DNA of 44,269 nt, from assembly GCA_016875255.1 (NCBI GenBank), contig VGRU01000005.1, positions 1 to 44,269 on the forward strand, in the 5' to 3' direction. The notes under the pieces are model-generated. The model ran no database searches. It saw only the letters and a list, made by a program, of their open reading frames with translations, and had not been told where the DNA came from. The DNA comes from Deltaproteobacteria bacterium (GTDB taxonomy: Bacteria; Desulfobacterota; BSN033; UBA1163). Shown piece by piece: positions 6,850 through 15,810 of the stretch (position 1 is the stretch's first letter; each line of letters starts with the position of its first letter). The translations under genes and the position numbers were made by a program.

Positions 6850-9800
6850 ATGGTCCTTTCACCGTCTGATCAAAAAATTCGGGAAGAGGCTCTTCATCCC
6901 GGAGAGAGTTTCATTGTGGAGGCTCCTGCCGGGTCCGGTAAAACAGATCTCCTCATTGCCCGCTATTTAGCTCTTCTTTCAAAGGTCTCTCATCCCCGTC
7001 AGATCCTTGCTGTCACCTATACGCGAAAAGCAGCGGTTGAAATGAAAAACCGGGTTGTCCAGAAACTCAATCAGGTGAGGAAGTCAAAGAAGAATATTTC
7101 CGGGGCTCCCTGGGAAGAGCTTCTCCTGTCCCTGGCCAGAAAAGCCCTCAAAAAACATCATACACATCCTGCGACCCTGTTTCATCCCGAATCCCTGCAG
7201 GTCGGGACCTTCCATAGCTTCTGCGCCTCTTTGTCGAGGGGGTGGCCTGTTGAATCGGAGATCCCACCCGGTGTGGACCTTTTGGACGACATTGACCAGG
7301 AGGCCCTGCTTCAAAGGGCGGTTGACCAATACATAAAGAGTATCCTGTCAGAGAATGGTTCAAAGGAGGAGAGGGATGCCTATATCAACCGCCTGGCGGG
7401 AGTCAACAACTATCCCGATGCTCTTTCAAGGCAGATTGTGGAGTTGTTGGGAAGGCGGGATAGGCTGAAGGATTTTCCAATTTTCTCTTCAGGAGAAAGA
7501 GCTCAGGAGAGCTTAAGATCAGAGCTGAATCGCCGGCTTGAAGGTTATGCAGGCCATTTCCTGGACCGATTGAATCAAAACTTCATTCAATTTCAAAAAG
7601 AGTGGTTATGCCTCAAAGAGGCTTTGAGAGAGGGAGGGGTGCCATTTGGTGAATCTTTTCCCTCGTCTGTTCCTCGCCAAACACTCGACGAGATTTCTAA
7701 ATGGAAGAGAGGTTCCGAGGTCTTTCTCACGAAATCAAAAACCCTTCGGAAAAGAGTATCGACTGTTGATGGATTCCCAAAGGATTTTAAAAACCACCCC
7801 CTGGCAACATTTATTCTTCAACTGCCAAAAGATTTGGCAACACTTTTAGGGTTTGTGAAAGATTGGCCGGACCCTGAAGAAGACAGTCTGGGATTAGAAG
7901 CGCTGACGGACATACTGATCCTTGCAGGGGGGGCGATGAGAAGGCTTCAGGATCTCATTCGCACCCAGGGGATGGATTACCTGGAGCTTGAGATGGCTGC
8001 CCTCAGGGCCTTGAATCATGCGGAACGGCCGAGTGAGAGCCTCATCTTTCAACATGAACATCTCAAACACATCCTGATTGATGAGGCCCAGGACATGAAC
8101 GACATCCAGGTCGAGATCCTGGGCAGATTGACAGAAGGGTGGGAATCCGGAGATGGGCGAACCGTTTTTGTCGTGGGCGATCCCAAACAGTCCATTTATC
8201 GTTTCCGGCGGGCAGAGGTGGGTCTATTTTATGAATTGAAGGGGAAAGGTTTGCCACGTAACAGTGAGATGCCTCTTCCTCTCCAGCCACTTTCTCTGGA
8301 GACAAACTTCAGGTCGAGGCCGCACCTTATCCATTTTGCGAACAGGCTGTTTGCAAAGGTGATGGCCTCCCCGCGAAAAGAATACAACGAAGTTCAATTT
8401 TCTTCATCCCAGCCGGCAAGAGAGAAATCCGCTCAATCGATTCCGACGAGAGCGGCTATTTTCTATGATGAGAAGGATTCTAAAGATGGGAACTTTTCTC
8501 CACTTGAGAGAGAGGCTCGATGGGTCGCAGCGGAAGTGGCCAGGCTTTATAGAGAAAGGCCTGAAGAGACGATTGCCATTCTCATCCCTGCGCGCACCCA
8601 TCTTCCCGTCTTTGTCAGGGCCTTTATGAAACTTGACGTTCCACTCCGCCTCTTAGAGGGGGAATCGATGAATCGAAGGCCCGAGGTGCATCACCTTTTG
8701 AATCTTTTTACAGCAATGGTTAGGCCATATGATGATGTGGCCTGGGCAGGCGCGGTGAGAGCCCCATGGTTTAGGATTTCAAACGAGATCCTTTTAGCTT
8801 TCAAGGATGTCATAGGATTCTGGTCCGAAAGGATACTTTCTAAAAAGATTGCCTCTTCCGAGTTGACAAGATTTTGTGAGGCGGTTGCTGAGGCCCAGAA
8901 GATGTTTGGCAGAGAATCTTACAGGTCAACGCTCTCAAGGTTGTGGGAGGATTTGGATGGCCCCTGCGAAACGGCAGCTCTTTATGGTGCGGCCGGGGTT
9001 TCGAATGCGAGGGCCTTTTTCGATCTGCTCGATCTCTGTTCGGGGATGCCAGGAGAGGAAGCCCTTCTTCAGCTTCATCGACTCCTTGAAAAAGCCTACA
9101 CACCGCCTGATCCGAGAGGGGCTTTTTCAAAGGTTTCCATGATGACGATTCACAAGGCCAAAGGACTGGAATTTGACCATGTTTTTGCAGTCCATTTAGA
9201 CTACAATCCGCTTGGTGGGGGCCGGGGCGAGCAACCTGCCTATCGAATGGAACGGTTACCCGGAGAAGAGAAGCATTTTCTCGTTGCGGCAACGGCTGAC
9301 CGGAGAACCGGCCTCGATAGTCTTGGTTCTTATCTCTTGAAGGATCTGAGTCAACAGCGCACTCTTGCCGAGGCCAGAAGGCTCTTCTATGTGGCGGCGA
9401 CCCGCGCAAAAGAGAGCCTGACACTGAGCGGGAGGGGCAACCCCCATAAAAATGGGGACGAAGATGAGTTTAAAACACCCCTCTCTTCATTGATGAAAAT
9501 GATGAAAACCGACGAAGATGATTTCAAGTTGTTCGAAAACCCACTGCCATGCCTATCGATAGGGGTTGAACTAAACAAACCTGTTTCAGACCGGATGGTT
9601 CCGCCTTTTGACCCGGAACCCTTACCCTACCAGGTCACCAGCCCTTCCAGGATTGAAGATGAAACCTCGCAGGCAACCGAACCTGGAGCAGAAGAGGAGG
9701 AAGGATATGCGCGGGCGAGAGGAGTGGTGATCCACCGGATATTGGAAACCCTTGTCCGGGAACAACCCTGTCCGGAATCGGAGGCCATTGCCGCAGCCCT

Positions 9801-10215
9801 TGCAAGAGAAGGAATTCCCCTGAAGGAAACCGTGGGCATGGCCCATCAGGTCCTAAAAGAAGCGTTCAATGCCTGGGAATCTCCGGTTTTTCTTTCCTTG
9901 CTCAAATCGGCTAGGGAGGTTCACGTTGAATGGGCTATCGAAGATTTTGACGGCAAACGGACGGTTCGTGTGGGACGTTTTGATCTGCTTCTGAGGATGG
10001 AAGACAGGTGGTTATTGGTGGATTATAAAACCGGCAGGCCCGAAAAAGATGTAGAGGGTTGGATTCAAGAACAGTTAGACCGCTATCGCCCTCAACTCAA
10101 CGCTTACACCCAGATGGTCGCAAGGACGCTCAATCTTCCTGAAGAAAAGATTCGATGGGCTATCCTTTTTACAGCCCTTCCCCGTTTAGTGCGACAGGAT
10201 GAGAAAATTTTATGA
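6850..10215 (+). CDS. addA: AddA-like UvrD-family helicase-nuclease
   Basis: A 1,121-residue superfamily 1 helicase. The motifs appear in order: Walker A EAPAGSGKT (residues 24-32), TYTRKAAVEM, Walker B DEAQDMN, VGDPKQSIYRFR, LETNFRSRP, MTIHKAKGLEFD and RLFYVAATRAKE. A C-terminal PD-(D/E)XK nuclease follows (GVVIHRILE, VGRFDLLLR, LLVDYKTGRP, QLNAYTQM). This is the AddA architecture. Translation starts 9 bp after addB, with AGAGGAG overlapping the end of addB, so the two are an operon. It should unwind and cut broken DNA ends to load RecA. Length is close to the usual 1,150-1,250. Confidence 0.93.
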   Translation: MVLSPSDQKIREEALHPGESFIVEAPAGSGKTDLLIARYLALLSKVSHPRQILAVTYTRKAAVEMKNRVVQKLNQVRKSKKNISGAPWEELLLSLARKALKKHHTHPATLFHPESLQVGTFHSFCASLSRGWPVESEIPPGVDLLDDIDQEALLQRAVDQYIKSILSENGSKEERDAYINRLAGVNNYPDALSRQIVELLGRRDRLKDFPIFSSGERAQESLRSELNRRLEGYAGHFLDRLNQNFIQFQKEWLCLKEALREGGVPFGESFPSSVPRQTLDEISKWKRGSEVFLTKSKTLRKRVSTVDGFPKDFKNHPLATFILQLPKDLATLLGFVKDWPDPEEDSLGLEALTDILILAGGAMRRLQDLIRTQGMDYLELEMAALRALNHAERPSESLIFQHEHLKHILIDEAQDMNDIQVEILGRLTEGWESGDGRTVFVVGDPKQSIYRFRRAEVGLFYELKGKGLPRNSEMPLPLQPLSLETNFRSRPHLIHFANRLFAKVMASPRKEYNEVQFSSSQPAREKSAQSIPTRAAIFYDEKDSKDGNFSPLEREARWVAAEVARLYRERPEETIAILIPARTHLPVFVRAFMKLDVPLRLLEGESMNRRPEVHHLLNLFTAMVRPYDDVAWAGAVRAPWFRISNEILLAFKDVIGFWSERILSKKIASSELTRFCEAVAEAQKMFGRESYRSTLSRLWEDLDGPCETAALYGAAGVSNARAFFDLLDLCSGMPGEEALLQLHRLLEKAYTPPDPRGAFSKVSMMTIHKAKGLEFDHVFAVHLDYNPLGGGRGEQPAYRMERLPGEEKHFLVAATADRRTGLDSLGSYLLKDLSQQRTLAEARRLFYVAATRAKESLTLSGRGNPHKNGDEDEFKTPLSSLMKMMKTDEDDFKLFENPLPCLSIGVELNKPVSDRMVPPFDPEPLPYQVTSPSRIEDETSQATEPGAEEEEGYARARGVVIHRILETLVREQPCPESEAIAAALAREGIPLKETVGMAHQVLKEAFNAWESPVFLSLLKSAREVHVEWAIEDFDGKRTVRVGRFDLLLRMEDRWLLVDYKTGRPEKDVEGWIQEQLDRYRPQLNAYTQMVARTLNLPEEKIRWAILFTALPRLVRQDEKIL

Positions 10216-10372
10216 TCCGGTTTAACCCTCAAGGCCATCTTTGGCGGCCCTCCCAAAGAGGTCATCCTCTTCTTTCTCCACCTGATGGAACCCATTTCAA
10301 TAATGAGGTAAAATGAAAGGCAGGGGAAAATAATGACATCTGAACAGGTTGTTGCCCAAACCTACCATTTGC

Positions 10373-10452
10373 CCTTCGACAGGCTCAGGGCGAACGGTGA
10401 TATGTTGAAACCATTTAACTTTTCCGCTCATGCTGAGCTTGTCGAAGCATGA
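10373..10452. repeat. REP-like hairpin repeat between addA and the TS-like gene
   Basis: The gap 10216-10520 holds no convincing gene. It contains CCTTCGACAGGCTCAGGG near 10373 facing CTGAGCTTGTCGAAGC near 10433, giving a stem of about 14 bp around a 40-nt interior. The interior resembles part of the interval 17047-17240, so the two are diverged copies of one dispersed repeat. Similar TCGACAGGCTCAG/CTGAGCTTGTCGA repeats occur between genes in many bacteria. Confidence 0.7.
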
Positions 10453-10520
10453 AGTCGATTTCGGCAACAGCCCGTGAAGATGTGACCCTCTGCGGCAAAT
10501 TTTGATATGAGGAGTTTGAG

Positions 10521-11417
10521 ATGAAAGCATCAGGAAATATTCCCACATTGTCCATCAATGCAGAGTGTCTGCCGGAGGCATGGGAGAAGGCGGTCTTAGC
10601 CGTCTGGGATGATGGATTGGATATCAAAACGCAGTATGACAAGGCGGAGGATGCGCCGAGCAAAGATGCCACCGTCATCGTTACCGTTTATCACCCCTTT
10701 GCCGAACCTCGGATTCATAAGAATTATCCAGGGGGCCCTGTTGAGCTGGAGGTCTATCGACAGGAGGTGGTGGATGGGATCCATGACCACTGGATCGACC
10801 CGGCGGCAGGGAAGTGGACCTATACCTATCATGAGAGGCTTTTTGCCTATTGTCCGGTTTACGGACTGCGGGATCCAGAAGGCGCCAAGAAGCCCTTTGC
10901 GCCAGTGGATCAGGTTGAATACATCATCGATTCGCTGTCAAAAGTGGAGTACACCCGGCGGGCGCAAGCCATCGCATGGATGCCGACGGCAGATATTTAT
11001 ACGGAAGACCCTCCCTGTCTGCAACGGATATGGTGCAGGCTGGTGGCCGATGAAGCGGGTAAATTGGCGCTGAACATGAACGCACATTGGCGCAGCAGAG
11101 ATTTGTACAAGGCATGGTTTATGAACGTTTATGCGCTGACGGATCTGCAGCGGGTGATTGCCGAACGGATATCGAGAAGAATAGGCAAGCCGGTCAGCGT
11201 GGGGCGGTATGTGGATATCAGCGATTCGCTGCATCTTTACGGCAGATATTTTGAAGAGGTCAAAATAGAGGTTGAAAAGATGCGCGACGGTCTGTTTAAT
11301 AATCGAGCCTGGGAGACCACTCACCCGGCCTTCGAGATGATGACCCAGGAGGCGCGTGCGAATTTAGCCAGAGATCCGGACTGGTATGCCAAAGGAACCA
11401 AGAGAGACGATGAATGA
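10521..11417 (+). CDS. Thymidylate-synthase-like protein
   Basis: A 298-residue protein whose C-terminal half follows the thymidylate synthase pattern: a catalytic-Cys segment EDPPCLQRIW (C166), a phosphate-binding HWRSRDLYKA (R191, R193, D194), the helix FMNVYALTDLQ, and DISDSLHLYG in place of the usual nucleotide-binding DxHxY motif. The N-terminal 110 residues look unlike ThyA and include HPFAEPRIHKNYPGGP, resembling the divergent archaeal-type family. It could methylate dUMP or act as a hydroxymethylase on another pyrimidine nucleotide. The ATG at 10521 has an ATGAGGAG ribosome site. It is flanked by repeats on both sides, so it probably stands alone. Confidence 0.65.
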   Translation: MKASGNIPTLSINAECLPEAWEKAVLAVWDDGLDIKTQYDKAEDAPSKDATVIVTVYHPFAEPRIHKNYPGGPVELEVYRQEVVDGIHDHWIDPAAGKWTYTYHERLFAYCPVYGLRDPEGAKKPFAPVDQVEYIIDSLSKVEYTRRAQAIAWMPTADIYTEDPPCLQRIWCRLVADEAGKLALNMNAHWRSRDLYKAWFMNVYALTDLQRVIAERISRRIGKPVSVGRYVDISDSLHLYGRYFEEVKIEVEKMRDGLFNNRAWETTHPAFEMMTQEARANLARDPDWYAKGTKRDDE

Positions 11418-11529
11418 GATAGAACAAGATCGAGGGCGCTCTGACCCTGAAACTTGCGGATGGGAAGTCGTCGTGAATTGAAAAAATGGAACAGTTAGCA
11501 AAGGGATAACGCATTAAAGTAAACCCCGT

Positions 11530-11754
11530 TGTTGCATAAAAATTGTATAAAAAGGGAGGTGGGTATGCCGGGCGGACACGGGAAACCGCAGTTTCCCAAG
11601 CCTTTACAGCGGCACCTTTAAATGGTTGGCTACTAAATTTTCAAGCATACCCCAAAGGTCACCTGAGGTGACATCGAATGTTCCCCATAAAATATAGAAA
11701 CGATCCGCAATTGTAAAGGATTGGAAGCATGCCCACCTTCCTTTTTTTGCAACA
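11530..11754. repeat. Foldback element, about 225 bp, in the gap before tex
   Basis: The stretch 11418-12116 holds no intact gene. In its first part TGTTGCATAAAAA...GGGAGGTGGGTATGC (11530-11568) faces GCATGCCCACCTTCC...TTTTTGCAACA (11727-11754). The arms are imperfect inverted repeats of about 27-38 nt. An inner palindrome GGTCACCTGAGGTGAC is also present. No target duplication is visible. It resembles a decayed non-autonomous element of a different family from the adjacent MITE. Confidence 0.45.
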
Positions 11755-11859
11755 TTGAGGTAAAGAGCCGAAGATCAATCCTTTTCGTATCACCTTTCAG
11801 CCCCATTTTGCTTTCCGCGACCCAAACCTTTAAATCTCTCCTTAAATGTATTACTTTAA

Positions 11860-12086
11860 CCTAAATTGAGCGATCTTTTCATCCCTCACAAGGGGGGCAG
11901 GAAGGCCGAAAAGCCTTTTAGAGCGATCACCTTTGATGGGTTGAATCAACCATGAGGCCTGTCCAATCATCACCCGTTGGGTGAAAGTTCGAGGCCCATT
12001 CCCTAAATTTATAACGTATCGCATTCTAAAAGGGTTTGAGGCATCTCTGCCCCCCTTGTGAGATAGGATGAATCGCTCAATTTAGG
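11860..12086 (-). mobile_element. MITE, copy 2 of 3 (227 bp, inverted)
   Basis: Same element as at 1272-1498 but in reverse orientation. The perfect 15-bp terminal repeats are CCTAAATTGAGCGAT and its complement. The flanking 5-bp duplication TTTAA is perfect (11855-11859 and 12087-12091). It lies 30 bp upstream of tex and so could alter tex transcription. It shares the inner CACAAGGGGGG and GCCTTTTAGAGCGATCACC blocks with the other copies. Confidence 0.9.
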
Positions 12087-12116
12087 TTTAAAAAAACTTA
12101 ACCTGATGAGGAAGTC

Positions 12117-14405
12117 ATGAACGAGATGCATGTCGGACGGGTTGCCGTCGAGCTTTCTATTGGGGAGGAGCAGGTGGGGGCGGTTGCCCGACTTCTTGAA
12201 GAGGGAGCCACCATTCCTTTTATCGCCCGTTATCGAAAGGAGGCAACGCAGTCACTGGATGAAGTGGCCATCACCGCCATCCGGGACCGGCTTGAAAAGC
12301 TGTCTGATCTGGACAGCCGCAGGGAGGCCATTTTCCGATCTCTCGAAGAGAGAGGGTTATTGACCGAGGAGCTTAAAGCAAAGATCGATGGAGCGGAGAC
12401 GATGACTGTCCTGGAAGATATTTACCTCCCCTTCCGGCCCAAGCGCAGAACGCGCGCCACCATCGCAAGGGAGAAGGGGCTTGAGCCATTGGCACAGCGT
12501 CTTTTTGCGCAGGACGGCATTGACCCTGTGAACCAGGATCCTTTCGGCGAAGCCCTGGCTTTCGTTGATGGGGAAAAAGGAGTCGACTCTGTGGAAGAAG
12601 CGCTTTCAGGGGCAAGGGACATCATTGCGGAATGGATCAGTGAAGATGCAACCGCGCGGGGCAACATGAGGGATTTCCTCCTCCAGAAGGCCCGGTTCAG
12701 ATCAAAGGTCATCGCAGGGAAAGAGAAGGAAGGGATCAAGTACAGGGACTACTTTGAATGGGAAGAACCCGTTCATACAGCGCCCTCCCATCGTATTCTT
12801 GCCATGAGGCGCGGAGAGAAGGAGGAAGTCCTGACGCTTCGCGTTGTTCCGCCCGAGCAAGAAGCGATTGCGATATTGGAATCTATTTTTATCAAAGGCA
12901 GTGGCCCGGCCTCCGATCAGGTGCGGCAAGCCCTTGAGGATGGTTATCAACGCCTTCTTCTTTCTTCGATGGAGACAGAGATCCGGGTCCATACAAAGAA
13001 GCGGGCCGATGAAGAGGCCATCCGTGTTTTTGCAGAAAACCTCCGCCAACTCATACTGGCGCCGCCGCTGGGCCAGAAAAACGTGCTTGCCATTGACCCC
13101 GGCTTCCGAACAGGATGTAAAGTCGTCTGTCTTGATCGGCAGGGAAAGCTCCTTCATACGGATACGATCTTCCCGCACCAATCTGAAAAAGAGGCTGATG
13201 AGGCAGCGAAAACGGTCACGGAGCTATGCGACCGGTTTGAGGTTGAAGCCATTGCCGTTGGGAATGGAACCGCGGGAAGGGAAACAGAGACCTTTGTGAA
13301 AAGGCTCGGCCTTCCCAGGCACATTTCCGTCATGATGGTTAATGAGAGCGGGGCATCCGTCTATTCTGCATCCGATGTGGCGCGGGAGGAGTTTCCGGAC
13401 CACGATGTCACCGTGAGGGGATCGGTCTCTATCGGAAGACGACTGATGGATCCTCTTGCAGAGCTCGTCAAGATCGATCCGAAGTCAATCGGAGTCGGCC
13501 AATATCAGCACGATGTCGACCAGCCTGCGCTGAAGAGGGGCCTTGATGATGTGGTGATGAGCTGCGTGAACGCCGTTGGAGTGGAGGTAAATACGGCGAG
13601 CAAAGAACTCCTCACTTATGTTTCTGGATTGGGGCCACAACTTGCCAAAGCGATGATTAAATATCGTAATGAACATGGGCCCTTCGGCTCAAGGGAAGAA
13701 TTGAAAAAGGTTCCTCGCCTGGGTCCAAAGGCATTCGAACAGGCCGCCGGGTTGCTCAGGATAAGGGGTGCAAAAAACCCGTTGGACGGAAGCGCTGTCC
13801 ACCCTGAGAGCTATTTCATTGTTGAGGCCATGGCACGGGACCTGAGTTGCTCGGTAAGCGACCTGATCAAGGATGAGGATCTTCGGAAAAAGATTGACTT
13901 AAAGAATTATCTAACCGAGTCAGTGGGCCTGCCGACACTCAATGATATTTTGAATGAGCTTGCCAAGCCCGGACGCGATCCCAGAGAGTCCTTTGAGACC
14001 TTTGCCTTTACCGAAGGGGTTGACAAGATGGAGGACCTTAAACCGGGGATGAGGCTTCCGGGGATTGTCACAAACATCACGGCTTTCGGCGCGTTTGTCG
14101 ATATCGGCGTTCATCAAGACGGCCTGATTCATGTGAGCGAGCTTTCTAACCGCTTTGTTAAGAATCCAAGCGAGGTGGTGAAGGTCCATCAGAGGGTGAT
14201 GGTGACGGTGCTCAATGTGGAGATTGAGCGAAAGCGGATTTCCCTTTCGATGCGAAGCGGTCCTTCGCAGACTGTTCAAACGCATGAAGCAAGTGCGGGT
14301 GTGACAAGAGAAAAAAAGGGGGAAAGAAGAGAACCCGTTCGTAAGGGAATGGCTCAGAAACAGCTTTTCAATAACCCCTTTGCAGATGCGTTAAAAGACC
14401 GTTAG
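12117..14405 (+). CDS. tex: Tex family RNA-binding transcription accessory protein
   Basis: A 762-residue protein with the full Tex layout: N-terminal helical region (GATIPFIARYRKEATQSLDE), RNase H-like YqgF domain from about residue 320 (NVLAIDPGFRTGCKV), helix-hairpin-helix region from about 500 (YVSGLGPQLAKAMIKYR), and a C-terminal S1 RNA-binding domain near 640-710 (GIVTNITAFGAFVDIGVHQDG). Tex proteins are conserved cytoplasmic nucleic-acid-binding factors linked to transcription and RNA turnover. The length is normal. The start has a GATGAGGAAG ribosome site. MITE copy 2 lies immediately upstream, and no sigma-70 promoter is obvious between the element and the gene. Confidence 0.95.
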   Translation: MNEMHVGRVAVELSIGEEQVGAVARLLEEGATIPFIARYRKEATQSLDEVAITAIRDRLEKLSDLDSRREAIFRSLEERGLLTEELKAKIDGAETMTVLEDIYLPFRPKRRTRATIAREKGLEPLAQRLFAQDGIDPVNQDPFGEALAFVDGEKGVDSVEEALSGARDIIAEWISEDATARGNMRDFLLQKARFRSKVIAGKEKEGIKYRDYFEWEEPVHTAPSHRILAMRRGEKEEVLTLRVVPPEQEAIAILESIFIKGSGPASDQVRQALEDGYQRLLLSSMETEIRVHTKKRADEEAIRVFAENLRQLILAPPLGQKNVLAIDPGFRTGCKVVCLDRQGKLLHTDTIFPHQSEKEADEAAKTVTELCDRFEVEAIAVGNGTAGRETETFVKRLGLPRHISVMMVNESGASVYSASDVAREEFPDHDVTVRGSVSIGRRLMDPLAELVKIDPKSIGVGQYQHDVDQPALKRGLDDVVMSCVNAVGVEVNTASKELLTYVSGLGPQLAKAMIKYRNEHGPFGSREELKKVPRLGPKAFEQAAGLLRIRGAKNPLDGSAVHPESYFIVEAMARDLSCSVSDLIKDEDLRKKIDLKNYLTESVGLPTLNDILNELAKPGRDPRESFETFAFTEGVDKMEDLKPGMRLPGIVTNITAFGAFVDIGVHQDGLIHVSELSNRFVKNPSEVVKVHQRVMVTVLNVEIERKRISLSMRSGPSQTVQTHEASAGVTREKKGERREPVRKGMAQKQLFNNPFADALKDR

Positions 14406-14482
14406 CATCTCGATTGAACCCTGTTGGAAGGGAAGACACCTTGGGGCTTTCTGGTTTTATTCAGACTTCTTCATCGATCCGG

Positions 14483-14510
14483 TTGACAATCAGATGAATC
14501 TATGTATAAC
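14483..14510 (+). promoter_or_regulatory. Sigma-70-type promoter for the small gene at 14618
   Basis: TTGACA at 14483-14488 and TATAAC at 14505-14510, 16 bp apart, with TG just before the -10. It would give a 5' leader of about 100 nt that includes the hairpin at 14560-14599. Confidence 0.55.
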
Positions 14511-14559
14511 CTGAAAAGTGTCAACCCTTAGGAACGAATCCCAATTTCTTGAAAGGAGT

Positions 14560-14599
14560 AATGCCTCACTGAAGCGTGGGGAAGGGAGAGTGAGGCATT
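14560..14599 (+). promoter_or_regulatory. Leader hairpin just upstream of the 14618 gene
   Basis: AATGCCTCAC at 14560-14569 is exactly complementary to GTGAGGCATT at 14590-14599, giving a 10-bp stem with a 20-nt purine-rich loop. It ends 18 nt before the start codon and precedes the putative ribosome site (AAAGGACG), so it may affect translation. A protein-binding operator is an equal possibility. Confidence 0.45.
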
Positions 14600-14617
14600 C
14601 CTAAAAGGACGAAAGCG

Positions 14618-14947
14618 ATGAACCTGATTGAAGAGATAAAAGAAACGTTGAACATGGAAGTTAGACCGAACTCACAGGGGTCCGAATATCTGGAGGCGGT
14701 CATTAACCAGAAGGACCTTGAATCGCTTCTTTCTTTATTGACAAAAGATTTAGGCCCGGCAGCCAAGGAATCCGGGAAAGAAGCAAACCTGCCCGAAGAT
14801 ATACAGAAAATGGTTGATATTTTGGGTGGTTTGAGAAAGGAGCAAACTTTTTTCTACAGGCAAGATGGTAATAAGGTGATCTACGCGGCTCTTTGGCCCT
14901 GGGAGTCCAATCCCGACAAGATCACGTTAAAGTGCGGCGTAAGTTAA
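14618..14947 (+). CDS. Small protein of unknown function
   Basis: A 109-residue acidic, soluble protein I do not recognise. It opens MNLIEEIKETLNMEV, has a helical middle (KDLESLLSLLTKDLGPAAK, then LPEDIQKMVDILGG) and a strand-rich end (TFFYRQDGNKVIYAALWPW). There is no signal peptide, membrane segment or cysteine pair, apart from one Cys near the end (KCGVS). It has its own likely promoter (14483-14510) and a leader hairpin. The stop is 29 bp before the pseudouridine synthase start, so the two may be cotranscribed. Codon use looks like that of its neighbours, which favours a real gene. Confidence 0.65.
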   Translation: MNLIEEIKETLNMEVRPNSQGSEYLEAVINQKDLESLLSLLTKDLGPAAKESGKEANLPEDIQKMVDILGGLRKEQTFFYRQDGNKVIYAALWPWESNPDKITLKCGVS

Positions 14948-14976
14948 CCGGGGGATGGGGCACAAGATAGAAGAGT

Positions 14977-15714
14977 ATGCTTAAGAAAAAACATTCGACC
15001 AGCAAACATCTGCCAAGAGGGTTAGAAATACTCTACGAAGATAGAGATATCTTGGCGGTAGATAAGCCTGCGGGGCTATTGACGGTGGGGACGGAGACTA
15101 ATAAATTCAAGACGGCTTACTGCATTCTAACCGATTATGTACGCAAAGGCTGTCTAAAGTCGCGAAACCGAATTTTCATTGTTCATAGGCTGGACCAGTG
15201 GACATCCGGCGTGCTGATATTCGCAAAAAGGGAAGAAGTTAAGTACCATTTGCAAACTCAGTGGAAAGACACGGAAAAGAAATATATTGCAGTGGTTTAT
15301 GGTCAGTTAGTCCCAAAAGAGGGAAGGATTACCTCATACCTGTCTGAGAACAAGGCTTATGTCGTCTATTCCACAACGGATGTCACAAAAGGCAAACTGG
15401 CGCATACTGCTTATAAGGTGCTTAAAGAGACCAAGCAGTTTAGTCTGCTGGAGATTAATCTTTTGACCGGCAGGAAGAATCAGATACGTGTCCATATGGC
15501 TGATAAAGGTCATCCGATCGTAGGCGATCGCAAATATGGTAAAATCAAGGATGGGTACAGGCGTTTAGCGCTTCATTCCAAATCGATTTCCTTCAAACAC
15601 CCCACCAGCGGCGAGCAGATGACTTTTGAAACCCAAGTGCCAGATTATTTTAATAAGCTGATAGTAAACCGGGAGTCAGGTCTTGCAAACATGCATTTAA
15701 TACAAACGCATTAA
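14977..15714 (+). CDS. RluA-family RNA pseudouridine synthase
   Basis: A 245-residue enzyme that should isomerise uridine to pseudouridine in rRNA or tRNA. Visible motifs are DILAVDKPAGLLTV, the catalytic HRLDQWTSGVLIFAK (D73), KKYIAVVYG, and GRKNQIRVHMADKGHPIVGD. It lacks the N-terminal S4 domain of larger RluA/C/D members, and the target site cannot be told from sequence. The last codons (LIQTH) and the TAA stop are encoded by the dispersed repeat that begins at 15698, so the natural C-terminus has probably been replaced by repeat sequence. The catalytic domain is complete. Confidence 0.88.
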   Translation: MLKKKHSTSKHLPRGLEILYEDRDILAVDKPAGLLTVGTETNKFKTAYCILTDYVRKGCLKSRNRIFIVHRLDQWTSGVLIFAKREEVKYHLQTQWKDTEKKYIAVVYGQLVPKEGRITSYLSENKAYVVYSTTDVTKGKLAHTAYKVLKETKQFSLLEINLLTGRKNQIRVHMADKGHPIVGDRKYGKIKDGYRRLALHSKSISFKHPTSGEQMTFETQVPDYFNKLIVNRESGLANMHLIQTH

Positions 15715-15785
15715 ATATTTTGTAGGGCAACCCTTTAGGGTTGCTTAAAGCAAGGCTTAAGCCTTGCCCTACAAGTTAAATTATT
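15698..15785. repeat. Palindromic dispersed repeat, copy A (88 bp)
   Basis: Nearly identical over 88 bp to 27995-28082. The outer inverted repeat TGTAGGGCAA/TTGCCCTACA encloses two inner hairpins (AACCCTTTAGGGTT and GCAAGGCTTAAGCCTTGC), so the repeat folds into a three-way cruciform. It supplies the 3' end of the pseudouridine synthase gene. An IS200-type element follows directly and may have inserted in the repeat's right flank. Confidence 0.85.
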
Positions 15786-15810
15786 TATAAAAAATACCTG
15801 TTGAATACCG

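Noticed and set aside
10212..10316. 34-codon ORF overlapping the addA stop by ATGA
   Set aside because: No ribosome site and composition unlike a protein (many Pro, His and Arg). No support beyond the overlap.
10333..10452. 39-codon ORF with a fair ribosome site after addA
   Set aside because: More than half of it is the REP-like hairpin repeat, so it is probably chance.
11600..11862. Minus-strand frame without start codon, including the stretch KVWVAESKMGLKGDTKRIDL, bordered by MITE copy 2
   Set aside because: It looks protein-like for about 35 residues but has no start or ribosome site and runs into the foldback repeat. At most it is a gene remnant, and I cannot name the family.
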